Source: Ixodes scapularis
Lineage: Eukaryota; Arthropoda; Arachnida; Ixodida; Ixodidae
DNA: 64,000 bases
NCBI RefSeq assembly: GCF_016920785.2
Contig: NW_024609857.1
Coordinates: forward strand, 126,101,094 to 126,165,093
Direction of reading: 5' to 3'
Below, one piece after another: positions 55,773-64,000 of the stretch. The notes beneath the pieces are model-generated. The model saw only the letters and a list, made by a program, of their open reading frames with translations. It was not told where the DNA came from and made no database searches. Every line of letters begins with the position of its first letter. The stretch's first letter is position 1. The position numbers and the translations under genes are program-made.

Positions 55773-58655
55773 ATGAAGCGGCCCGCCAATCGCTGCCCTC
55801 CTCCGGAAATGCCGACGAAAATACATAGCCTAGATATCTATTACCAGAACGTCCGTGGTCTTCGCACAAAGACTAACGAATTTTTTTCTAACGTCGCTTT
55901 TACTGCTGATTCTATTATTCTCACTGAAACTTGGCTTTGTCCAGATATTTCTTCTTCTGACTTTTTCCCACCAAATTTTACGGTATTTCGGCATGATCGC
56001 GAATTCTCTAATAAGAAAAAGACGGGGGGAGGTGTTTTGATAGCAGTTGATGCGTCATTACCGTGCATAAGACGTCCTGACCTGGAGACATCGCTTGAGT
56101 CCGTGTGGGTAGAACTGCAAAGTGTCAATGGTGAACGCATTCTGCTTGGCGCATACTACTTGCCGCCCGACACCTCTCCTGATGAATTTAACCGATGTCT
56201 TCTTGCTATTGAAAGTACAACTAGTGCTCTAGATAATTTCAAATTTATTGTTCTTGGTGATTTCAATGTCCCCAATATAAGCTGGGAAACAGCTACAGCG
56301 TCTTCTAATAATTACTACCTTGCTCAGAAATCTACGTTCTTACTTAACTTTGCATCATTTACGAATCTAAAGCAACACAATTGTATTCCCAATTGCCAGG
56401 GAAACATGCTTGATTTGTGTTTCTCAGATTTAGATGATATACGTATAACTGAGTGCGCCTCAAGTTTAGTTCCACCTGACAGATATCACCCCCCTCTGGA
56501 GATCGTGGTAGCTCTTCGAGAGGGCATGAGGCGTTGTTTACAGAGTCATTCTAATGTGACTAGTCACAATTTTTCCGCTGGAGACTACGTTGGTTTATAC
56601 AACCATTTTGCCGAATACGATTGGTCATCAATCATTCGATGCACTGACGTCGATGAACAGGTTCGTGAGTTCACACGCATCGTTCGAGAAGGGATGCACC
56701 AGTTTATCCCGTTACGGAGAACCGCAGGTTCTAGGTTTCCCTTTTGGTTTTCACGTGAATTACGCAGATTAATGAATAAGAAGTTGCACGCTCACAGAAA
56801 ATTTAAAAAGAACGGTCTCCCTGGATGGAAATCAGAATTTAGGCGTCTAAGGTCTTCATGCAGGGAAGTTATGAGGCGTGATCGTCAGAGGTACGTTAAT
56901 TCTGTTGAGCTGCATTTAACTCAGAATCCCATGGAATTTTGGAAATACGTTCGGTCTCGATCAAAGACAAAATGTGGGAGGGAGATCACATTGCTGAACT
57001 CACAGGGAAACTCGACCACAGATGTTTGCGAAATTTTTGCCCACCATTTCCATTCCGTATTTAGGCATCAACCGAACTCTCCCATTAACGCCGCGCCAGC
57101 TGCCTCTAGTAATTCAACCTGTATTGCGTTTTTTGATGAGGAGCTCTTACATGAGTGTGTAAAGAAGATGAAGCCGTCTTTGTCTTCTGGCCATGACGGC
57201 ATTCCGTCGGTCCTATTGAAGGCCTATAGTGCAATATTTATCCCTATTTTGGTACACATCTTTAACAACTGCGTAAAAACCGAAGTGTTTCCCGTCTTGT
57301 GGAAAACAGCACTTGTTGTACCCGTACATAAGTCCGGTTCAAGAACAAGCGTCTCAAATTACAGGCCTATATCTCTTCTTTGTACATTTTCAAAACTCTT
57401 CGAAACAGCTTTACACAAAATATTGTCGTTTAAGCTCAAACATTCTCTCATCCCTAGCCAACATGGTTTTATGGCGGGTCGCTCAACCACGACTAACCTC
57501 ACTTGTTTCATGTCAACTGCTGCTCAGGTCGTCTCTAATAGAGGCCAACTTGATGTAATCTACTTTGATCTAAGCAAAGCGTTTGATCTTGTAAATCACG
57601 ACATGTTGCTGGCAAAGCTGTCAAGGCTTGATGTCCACAGGTCGTTACTTTTATTGCTCAAAAGTTACTTGCGTGATAGACTGTGTTTTGTCAGCTCGAA
57701 TGGTAATTCGTCTGCTGCTTATCAGGCTACGACGGGTGTACCTCAAGGTTCCGTTCTTGGCCCCCTTCTGTTTTCAGTTTTTGTGAATGATGTTTCGGCT
57801 GTGATCCGTCACTCTTCCTTTCTACAATATGCAGATGACATTAAGATGTTTATAGAGGTACGAGACGAACGCGACTGTGTTCTGCTACAAAATGATGTAT
57901 ATGCATTCGAAAACTGGTGCAATCAGAATGCCCTAAAACTAAATAGTTCGAAAACTAAAGTCATGTCCTACACTAGAAAGACACATAATATTATATTCTC
58001 TTATGACATTCAGTCAGTTCTTTTGACACGTGTGAATGAAATCAAAGACCTTGGAGTTGTATTTGATAGTACATTACGCTTTTCGAGTCATGTTGACCAT
58101 ATTGTGAGCTCAGCTTTACGTACGCTTGGTATCACGTGCCGCATTACTAAAGAGTTTAATAACCCTAGTACTTTTGTGACACTGTACAGTGCTTTATGTC
58201 GACCACACGTCGAGTATGCCTCTGTTGTATGGAATGGAATCTGCGCGACAACCTCGGCTAGAATCGAACGTGTTCAGAATAAGTTCGTATGTATCTACAT
58301 ACATCGTTTCTCGTCGCGCAATGCGTCCACCTCAAACGATGATCCAGCAGTCCCAGTCCAACATAGCTTGGCATTGCCCACCCTGCGGCGTAGGAGAGAA
58401 CATGCCGACATCCTATTTCTGTACAAACTTATTCATGGCATCACTGACTGCGCATCATTGATATCAAATGTGCGTTTGAAAATTCCCGTAAAAACTATAA
58501 GGCAAAATGCATCCTTCTACAATGCTCCCGTAACTAATCTTCACGACCCCGTGTCGAGAATTGGGCACACCTACAATTCCTCTTTTACAGACTCTATTGA
58601 TATATTTAACAATAACACACCGGAGTTCATCAGAGCGCTAAAGTTCCTCACCTAA
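55773..58655 (+). CDS. ORF2 of element D: endonuclease and reverse transcriptase
   Basis: 960 residues from ATG 55773 (MKRPANRCPPPEMPTK), no interruption. Upstream the frame stays open into the (ATT)n tract, so the true N-terminus is uncertain. The endonuclease has YYQNVRGLRTK, LTETW, YYLPPDTSPDEF, LGDFNVP (Asp163) and DRYHPPLEI. The RT has SSGHDGIPS, NYRPISLLC, QHGFMAGRST, FDLSKAFDLVNH (Asp599), GVPQGSVLGPLLFSVFVND and YADD (Asp688/689), then KDLGVVFDS. It lacks the HxxxCxxCxC motif. All catalytic residues I checked are intact, so the protein could be active, although the element has lost its 5' part. Confidence 0.88.
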   Translation: MKRPANRCPPPEMPTKIHSLDIYYQNVRGLRTKTNEFFSNVAFTADSIILTETWLCPDISSSDFFPPNFTVFRHDREFSNKKKTGGGVLIAVDASLPCIRRPDLETSLESVWVELQSVNGERILLGAYYLPPDTSPDEFNRCLLAIESTTSALDNFKFIVLGDFNVPNISWETATASSNNYYLAQKSTFLLNFASFTNLKQHNCIPNCQGNMLDLCFSDLDDIRITECASSLVPPDRYHPPLEIVVALREGMRRCLQSHSNVTSHNFSAGDYVGLYNHFAEYDWSSIIRCTDVDEQVREFTRIVREGMHQFIPLRRTAGSRFPFWFSRELRRLMNKKLHAHRKFKKNGLPGWKSEFRRLRSSCREVMRRDRQRYVNSVELHLTQNPMEFWKYVRSRSKTKCGREITLLNSQGNSTTDVCEIFAHHFHSVFRHQPNSPINAAPAASSNSTCIAFFDEELLHECVKKMKPSLSSGHDGIPSVLLKAYSAIFIPILVHIFNNCVKTEVFPVLWKTALVVPVHKSGSRTSVSNYRPISLLCTFSKLFETALHKILSFKLKHSLIPSQHGFMAGRSTTTNLTCFMSTAAQVVSNRGQLDVIYFDLSKAFDLVNHDMLLAKLSRLDVHRSLLLLLKSYLRDRLCFVSSNGNSSAAYQATTGVPQGSVLGPLLFSVFVNDVSAVIRHSSFLQYADDIKMFIEVRDERDCVLLQNDVYAFENWCNQNALKLNSSKTKVMSYTRKTHNIIFSYDIQSVLLTRVNEIKDLGVVFDSTLRFSSHVDHIVSSALRTLGITCRITKEFNNPSTFVTLYSALCRPHVEYASVVWNGICATTSARIERVQNKFVCIYIHRFSSRNASTSNDDPAVPVQHSLALPTLRRRREHADILFLYKLIHGITDCASLISNVRLKIPVKTIRQNASFYNAPVTNLHDPVSRIGHTYNSSFTDSIDIFNNNTPEFIRALKFLT

Positions 58656-58844
58656 ATTTGGCTTCCCATTTTTTGCACCTGATTAAGTTGCTCAGAACCA
58701 ATTTTTATACTCTCGCTTTCCTTTCCTCTCGCTATCGTGGTGGTATAGCGTAGCGAGTTTATGTGACATATGTGATCTTTTTTAAGTGTTTTATTGCTTA
58801 CTGTTTGTTTGTTGTGTGTAGTGTTGTTTTTCATGTTTCCTGAG

Positions 58845-58920
58845 TGCACCTGTACTAAGACCGCAAGGTTGTTCCTGGGCACTTCAATAAAAACATTGAT
58901 TGATTGATTGATTGATTGAT
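58845..58920 (+). promoter_or_regulatory. 3' end motif and (ATTG)n tail of element D
   Basis: AGACCGCAAGGTTG (ACC/GGT around a GCAA tetraloop) and TTCCTGGGCACT precede CAATAAA and the tail, as in element B. Confidence 0.6.
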
Positions 58921-59206
58921 TATATTATTTTTTTATTACTTTTTGAAAGTGTACATTGATTTATCCATGTGTTTAAATATTACTTTGTCATGAAGGATGG
59001 TATAGTGTAGTTATAGCAATCATCTCTGTGCTTCTTATTTTGCCATTTGTGAATTATTTCAAATATCTATACTGACTGCCATTTGTGAACTATTTCATAT
59101 ATCTATACTGACTGTCATTTGTGAACTATTTCTGAACTTCTAAAGTGACTGCTATTAGCATACCAAGAACGCCCGTCTACCACTCACACTGGCTAACATC
59201 ATTGCT

Positions 59207-59246
59207 GGGTCGTGTCACACAAGCCAACCCTGGCTTCGACAGACCC
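59207..59246 (+). promoter_or_regulatory. 3' UTR hairpin of remnant R2
   Basis: GGGTC/GACCC, TGTC/GACA and AAGCC/GGCTT pair as in element A, with a CAACCCT-type loop. Confidence 0.75.
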
Positions 59247-59286
59247 GAGTCTAACATAATGAAAAAAATCAAATGCTGGAATAAAA

Positions 59287-59317
<31 letters not shown>

Positions 59318-59318
59318 T
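59287..59318 (+). repeat. (ATT)n tail of R2, entered by F
   Basis: About 32 bp of ATT repeat joined directly to the truncated ORF1 of element F. Confidence 0.95.
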
Positions 59319-59325
59319 TAAAGGC

Positions 59326-60210
59326 ATGAGCACTGCCAAGCTCGAGAAGTGGCGATGCCTCGCCTGCCGTGGAGGTTCAGCGAAGTCGGATCTAAGCACC
59401 AACCCTCCCTCTTCTCAAGCTGAAGCCACTACATTTTTGGCGCAGCTAGAAACGGTGCACCAAAAACTCGATCGTCTGCTATCTTGGAAGGACACCGTCG
59501 ACTCACTCCACGAACTGCACCCCAAAATGGATGCCTTGTTGTCCATGAAGCAGGCAGTCGATACGATGCGTGACACAATGGCCGGGATGCAAGAGTCCCT
59601 GAACTTTGTGTCGTGTCAGTACGATTCCCTTCTAGCTTCAGCACAAACTCAAGACAAGATCATCAAGGCACTTCAAACAGAAACAACTACCTTGCGGTCA
59701 CTGATATCCGACCAAGCAGTGGAAATCCAACATCTGAAAGCCGTCCAGAACGAATCTGAACAAGCTAATCGCCAATGTAATATGGAAATTCACGGAATAC
59801 CGTTTGCTTCTCGTGAAAACCTTGGCGGCATCCTCGAAGGCTTAGCTAGGCAACTCGAAGTGGAGTACTTCCAGACATCACAAGTTGAGGCAGTGCATCG
59901 CCTTCCCGCAAGGCGTGATGTCGTACCACCTATTCTGGTCCGTTTCTCGTCAGTTCCTCTGAAAGAGCGTTGGATGGCCTGTTGTGGCCGCTTGGGCTCT
60001 CTCACAAGAGAAGAATCACAGCCCAAACTCTACTTCAACGACAATCTGACAGACGGCAACAGAAAGCTCTTCTGGATGGCTAGAACCAGAGGGAAAGAGA
60101 AAGGATTCAAGTTCGTATGGGTTCGTCATGGTCATATTTTTGCGAAACAAAACGTAGGCTCTTCTATACTCCGAATCACTAATGTTGCTTCTTTGGAGCA
60201 AATCGTGTAG
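59326..60210 (+). pseudogene. ORF1 of element F, truncated within the PHD finger
   Basis: Only the last Cys pair of the finger remains (KWRCLACRG). The coiled coil and FP25K-like C-terminus (NMEIHGIP, VHRLPARRD, LYFNDNLTDGNRKLFW, KFVWVRHGHIFAKQ) are intact to TAG 60208-60210. ATG 59326 is probably fortuitous, an internal Met exposed by truncation. The gap to the ORF2 ATG is 5 nt. Confidence 0.82.
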
Positions 60211-60215
60211 ACTTT

Positions 60216-63082
60216 ATGGTCACTTTTTTCGACTTTACGGACCTACAATCGTGCTCAAAAAACTTCCAGTCAAGTTCTGGTAGTTCCCTTACTTTATTTA
60301 ATATTAATATAAGAAGTTTACGTAAGCACTGGGATGAGTTTAGACTAGCCGTAGATTGCGTACTCCCGATCGCCGATGCATTTGTTCTCACAGAAATTAA
60401 TATTCACAATGACGAGGTTGACAGGTTTTCGCTACCTGGATTCAACAGATTTTTTTATACTCGGGACAAAAAGCGCGGAGGTGGTATTGCAGTTTTCTTA
60501 AAAGCTACTGCGGGTTATTCAGAAATAACCACTTCATTTCCTTCTTGCGAGTCGCTGGCACTCCGTGTTACTACTTACGTTTATGACCTCTACTTGCTCG
60601 CCTTTTATAGACCACCTTCTGAAAGTGTTCCAGGTTTTCTCTCTGAGCTACGCCACTGCATTCAATCTTTGCCGGGTAATGCAACCCTCTGCATCACAGG
60701 AGACATCAACATTGATCTTTCAAAACCCTCTAAATTACTAGTTTGCGAGTATCTTACGTTGTTGGCTGATTACGGAGTGGAACCTTACATTCTCGGAGCA
60801 ACCAGAGAAGAATTTCTGTGTGGCAGATTTGTCAGTTCATCAATAGATCATATTAACCTAAGGACATCATCGTCAGCAATTAAATCGGCAATTATAAAAC
60901 AAAAATTATCAGATCACTATTTCGTAGCGTGTCAGATCGAATTTCCAAAACAGGTTTCTACTGGCACAAATGCAGATATCCGTCGAATTGAAATTGTTGA
61001 TAATAAGACTTTTGATAAATATGTCTCTGGGTACGACTGGGTAACATTTCAGCGACATGTAAACCATTCAGAACTCTATACTTCGTTTGTCCAGCTGTTT
61101 CAGCAGTTTTATAATGCATCAAAAAAAGTAATATTTCTGAAACAAAGAAAGTCAAACATACGTTGGATATCCACTGACATACTGTCCGCTATTAAACTTA
61201 AAGACGTAGCTTGGAAGCGTTGCCGTCGTTCACCTCATAATCAAAGACTGCAGCACGAATTTCGAATTATCCGCAACAAAGTTACTGCGCTTATTCGCTC
61301 GGCTAAACGAATTTACTTCCAGAAACAGTTCTCTGAGTCTCGGAATAATTCCGCTAAAACTTGGTCATTAATTAACGAACTGCGAGGTGTCTCCCCGGGC
61401 ATACAAAAAAACGTATTCAAGATGTATTTGGGCATAATTCCCTCATAACTGCTAATCTTTTTAATGATTTTTTTGCCGCATTTTCCGGTACACTCCGGAA
61501 AAGCACCTTATCCCTTTCTTTTTCTTGCGCAAACTCTGCTTCCGCTTTTCTCCCACTGATGACAGCTGATGATTTACAATCTATAGTTTTTAGCTTGAAG
61601 TCGAGTAAATCTCCAGGATTCGATGCTGTACGGCTGAGTGATCTACGCAGGAATTGGAATTATGTTCGGGACACACTTCTTCTGTTGTTGAACACTATAA
61701 TTGAAACCGGTTGTATACCTGATGATCTAAAACTCGCGGTTGTTACACCTATCTTGAAGGGAGGATGTCGTAGTAAGGTGTAAAACTATCGGCCTATTTC
61801 CATTTTGCCATGTCTAGCTAAAATATTAGAGAAATTCATTTTTATCACCATGTCTTCCTTTATAGACAAACACAACTTAATGTCTCCAAATCAGTATGGC
61901 TTTATTGCCGGCCGAGGCACACAACCTCTCCTGGATGCTCTTTCGGACGACATAAATTATGGCTTTGAACACAACTTATGTACATGCGCGTGCTTTCTTG
62001 ACGTATCAAAGGCATTTGATGCAGTTAGTCACTCCATTTTACTCAGAAAGCTTTCAGCTATAGGTTTCCGTGGTCCTTTCTTGTTGTTATTAGAGAGCTT
62101 CTTATCTGACCGCTCACAAATGGTTTCGGTGAACGGCGTGCATAGCTCTAAAATATTTTTGAAATCTGGGGTCCCACAGGGGTCTATCCTTTCACCACTA
62201 TTGTTCAATATCTATGTCAATGATATGTGCACTGCTGTTTCCGACTGCATTCTATACCAGTACGCTGATGACACTTTGTTACTTACGCGTCACCTCTCTT
62301 ATCCAAAATCAATTGAGATGCTCCAACGTTCTTCAAATCAACTAATGGAATGGTTTAATCGCAATCTACTTGATATAAACATCTCTAAGACGAAACTCGT
62401 CTGCTTTCACAATCCTCTAAAAGTTATTTCTTTAAATGTTCCTTTTTTCTTACACACATCAGAATGTATCCTCTGCCATTGTGATCAAATTCCTTATTCA
62501 GACACCGTAAAATACCTTGGAATACTCTTAGATTCAGACCTACCATGGAACTCTCATCTTACAAAAATATGTTCACAACTAAGGAGTGTTTCCTGTTTGC
62601 TTTATCATATCAAAACATTTATGCCTCTTGGTGTTCGCAAGCATATTGCCTATTCTTTAGCTTACAGCAAATTACGCTATGGTATAACTATTTTTGGCCA
62701 ATGCTCGAACTTGTGGCAAACAAAGGTGAACAGCATCTTGAAGGGAATTCTAAGAAATGTATGCTATAATCTTACGTCCTCCAATTCAAATTTTTTTCAA
62801 ATGCTTTTAATGCCCGATTTTCGATCTTTGTTCTTGGAAACAGTGGTACTCAATCACAACTGGAATGATGAATTTAAAACGCATCACCCGGTCTCACGGC
62901 AGTTGCGCAAGGTTTCACGATACCTTGTTCCCAGTTGCTACACTCGGTATGGTAAAAACATTCGTTCATTTTATGTTCCGCATATATTTAACTCTCTCCC
63001 GCCTCATTTTTCAGACATCACGTCCAAAAAGAAACTTAAAAAAGCTCTACGCCATGTATATTGGAATGAAGGAGATACATAA
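60216..63082 (+). pseudogene. ORF2 of element F: endonuclease-RT, one frameshift and one stop
   Basis: The endonuclease has INIRSLRKHW, LTEIN, FYRPPSE, GDINID (Ile where the others have Phe), IDHINLRT and KLSDHYF. The frame then shifts by -1 near the A7 run at 61404-61410. The RT continues (KSPGFDAV, LSDLRRN) and meets TAA 61781-61783 directly before NYRPISILP, a Glu/Asp position in the relatives. It continues with GFIAGRGT, FLDVSKAFDAVSH, GVPQGSILSPLLF and YADDTLLL to TAA at 63080-63082. HxxxCxxCxC lies at 62453-62482. Confidence 0.88.
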
Positions 63083-63310
63083 ATAATTTTTGTCTATCGC
63101 GAGAAAGAGGAGGGAAAGGGGGGGGGGAAGCGGCGTAGTTTCATTCTGGGTTAATAAGTGTTTTTTTTCCCCTCAGCCATTTTATTCTTGCTTTCGACGC
63201 TAATTGAATTGTCGATGCTGTTCTGCATCTTAAAATATTTTTTTCTATTTTTTTTTAATAACACACGCGTCCATGACAAAAGCTTTCGGCTTGTGGGTGT
63301 AACCTTCCTG

Positions 63311-63362
63311 TGACTTTCATGTGACATTCGTGTGACTTTCACGTGACTCCAGTGTGACTTTC
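63311..63362 (+). repeat. Short GTGAC-rich repeat in the 3' UTR of F
   Basis: The 11-mer TGTGACTTTCA and variants occur about five times in tandem. Confidence 0.65.
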
Positions 63363-63479
63363 AGTTTTTGTGATTGTTCTTTTTTTATCGTGACAACTGA
63401 CGTCATTTTGCTCAAATCCTTCACTGTTTTCTTTTCGCTTTTTTTTTTTTTTAGAATATTTCGTCACCAGTGCTACCAT

Positions 63480-63516
63480 GGTTCAGTCACAAAGCCCTTG
63501 AAGGCTTTGACGAACC
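63480..63516 (+). promoter_or_regulatory. 3' UTR hairpin of element F
   Basis: GGTTC/GAACC, GTC/GAC and AAGCC/GGCTT pair as in remnant R1, about 40 bp before the tail. Confidence 0.75.
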
Positions 63517-63554
63517 GGCCTTGCTTCATCACTGCACCCATAATGTACAAATAA

Positions 63555-63556
<2 letters not shown>

Positions 63557-63615
<59 letters not shown>
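63557..63615 (+). repeat. (ATT)n tail of F, end of the chain
   Basis: About 59 bp of TTA repeat after AAATAAA. The following DNA is not retroelement sequence that I recognise. Confidence 0.95.
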
Positions 63616-64000
63616 TTCCACGCCAGCTCAAGGCGTCAATTGAAAAGGCTTTTAAATAGCGTTTGTTAATGCTCTGCTCTCTCAGATCGAGTTTAGCCGT
63701 GTTTCGTCGCGCACTGGGCTGGGCTGGTGCCGGGGTTGCGGGCCGCTGGGTCCGGCTGCTGGCGGGCCTGGGGTCACGTGGTGGCTGCTTCGCCATGTAA
63801 CTATCGGCGGAGCGGTTGCGGCGTGTTTGCGGGCTGGCTTGTGGTTGGATTTGGCGGCCCGTGGCACTGGCCTCCGGTACAGTTTGGGGTGAAACGGGGT
63901 ATGTTTTCCGCGAATTTAACTCTCCCTCTGTCTGCCTTTGTGCGGCTGAGGATTTTGAAAGCGAAGGTTGATTCTTTTTTACTCCGGTTATTTAGTTATT
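63616..64000. other. Flanking DNA after the chain
   Basis: No gene is supported. The stretch 63690-63880 is GC-rich, with open frames on the minus strand that have no recognisable domain. Confidence 0.5.

Larger units (their letters stand above)
55703..58920 (+). mobile_element. Non-LTR element D (ATTG-tailed lineage)
   Basis: It begins at GACCCCC right after (ATT)n, carries a complete-looking ORF2 and ends in (ATTG)n (58895-58920). No ORF1 is present, so it is 5' truncated just upstream of ORF2. It is related to B but well diverged. Confidence 0.88.
58921..59318 (+). mobile_element. Remnant R2: 3' UTR of an ATT-tailed element
   Basis: It has an imperfect ATT junction (58919-58931), about 350 bp of 3' UTR, the shared hairpin (59207-59246), GGAATAAAAT and an (ATT)n tail (59287-59318). 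A 36-bp unit (CATTTGTGAACTATTTC) is repeated about three times at 59043-59140. It has no coding sequence. Confidence 0.78.
59319..63615 (+). mobile_element. Non-LTR element F (5' truncated, ATT tail)
   Basis: It starts inside the PHD-finger part of ORF1, keeps ORF2 with two lesions, and ends in a 3' UTR with hairpin and (ATT)n (63557-63615). It is the last unit of the chain; ordinary DNA follows. Confidence 0.87.

Overview
The window looks like gene-poor nuclear DNA from a large, repeat-rich arthropod genome, most likely an ixodid tick. That assignment is inferred from the style of the non-LTR elements, the Gypsy fragments and the tRNA-derived relics; no host gene identifies the species. I find no confident single-copy host gene. 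Nearly every long open frame belongs to a transposable element or lies inside a repeat.

Positions 1-12,500: AT-rich DNA with a 62-bp tandem repeat (about 1,995-2,975) that a 474-bp hAT-type non-autonomous element has entered (2,471-2,944; 8-bp target duplication). Next comes a Tnp2/CACTA-like transposase gene (3,443-8,566). It carries an in-frame stop and is split by a 3,008-bp non-coding LTR retrotransposon (4,999-8,006). A 106-bp tandem array (about 8,552-10,861) begins at the transposase stop codon. A decayed Ty3/Gypsy integrase end follows (10,862 to about 12,470).

Positions 12,500-38,500: two diverged direct copies of a long repeat (about 12,542-13,860 and 21,712-24,060), a decayed RNase H-type LINE (about 14,380-15,480), and a second, inverted copy of the LTR element (17,457-20,478). 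There are also several small inverted-repeat elements, a 98-bp near-perfect palindrome (22,928-23,025), and a 3.66-kb hAT-type element with no transposase (26,956-30,616). A Gypsy gag relic (32,036-32,390), tRNA-like relics and a 269-bp foldback element (37,418-37,686) complete the region.

Positions 38,532-63,615: an uninterrupted 25-kb head-to-tail chain of eight non-LTR retrotransposon insertions, all on the + strand, with (ATT)n or (ATTG)n tails as the only DNA between them. Four elements (A, C, E, F) share a PHD-finger/coiled-coil/FP25K-like ORF1, an endonuclease-RT ORF2, a 3' UTR hairpin with compensatory base changes, and an (ATT)n tail. Two others (B, D) belong to a second lineage with (ATTG)n tails. 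Two more are 3' UTR remnants. Element C (46,721-51,586) has both ORFs intact. The layout suggests that each element entered the microsatellite tail of an earlier one, so the tail acts as both the element's end and the next landing site. This chain is the most interesting structure in the window.
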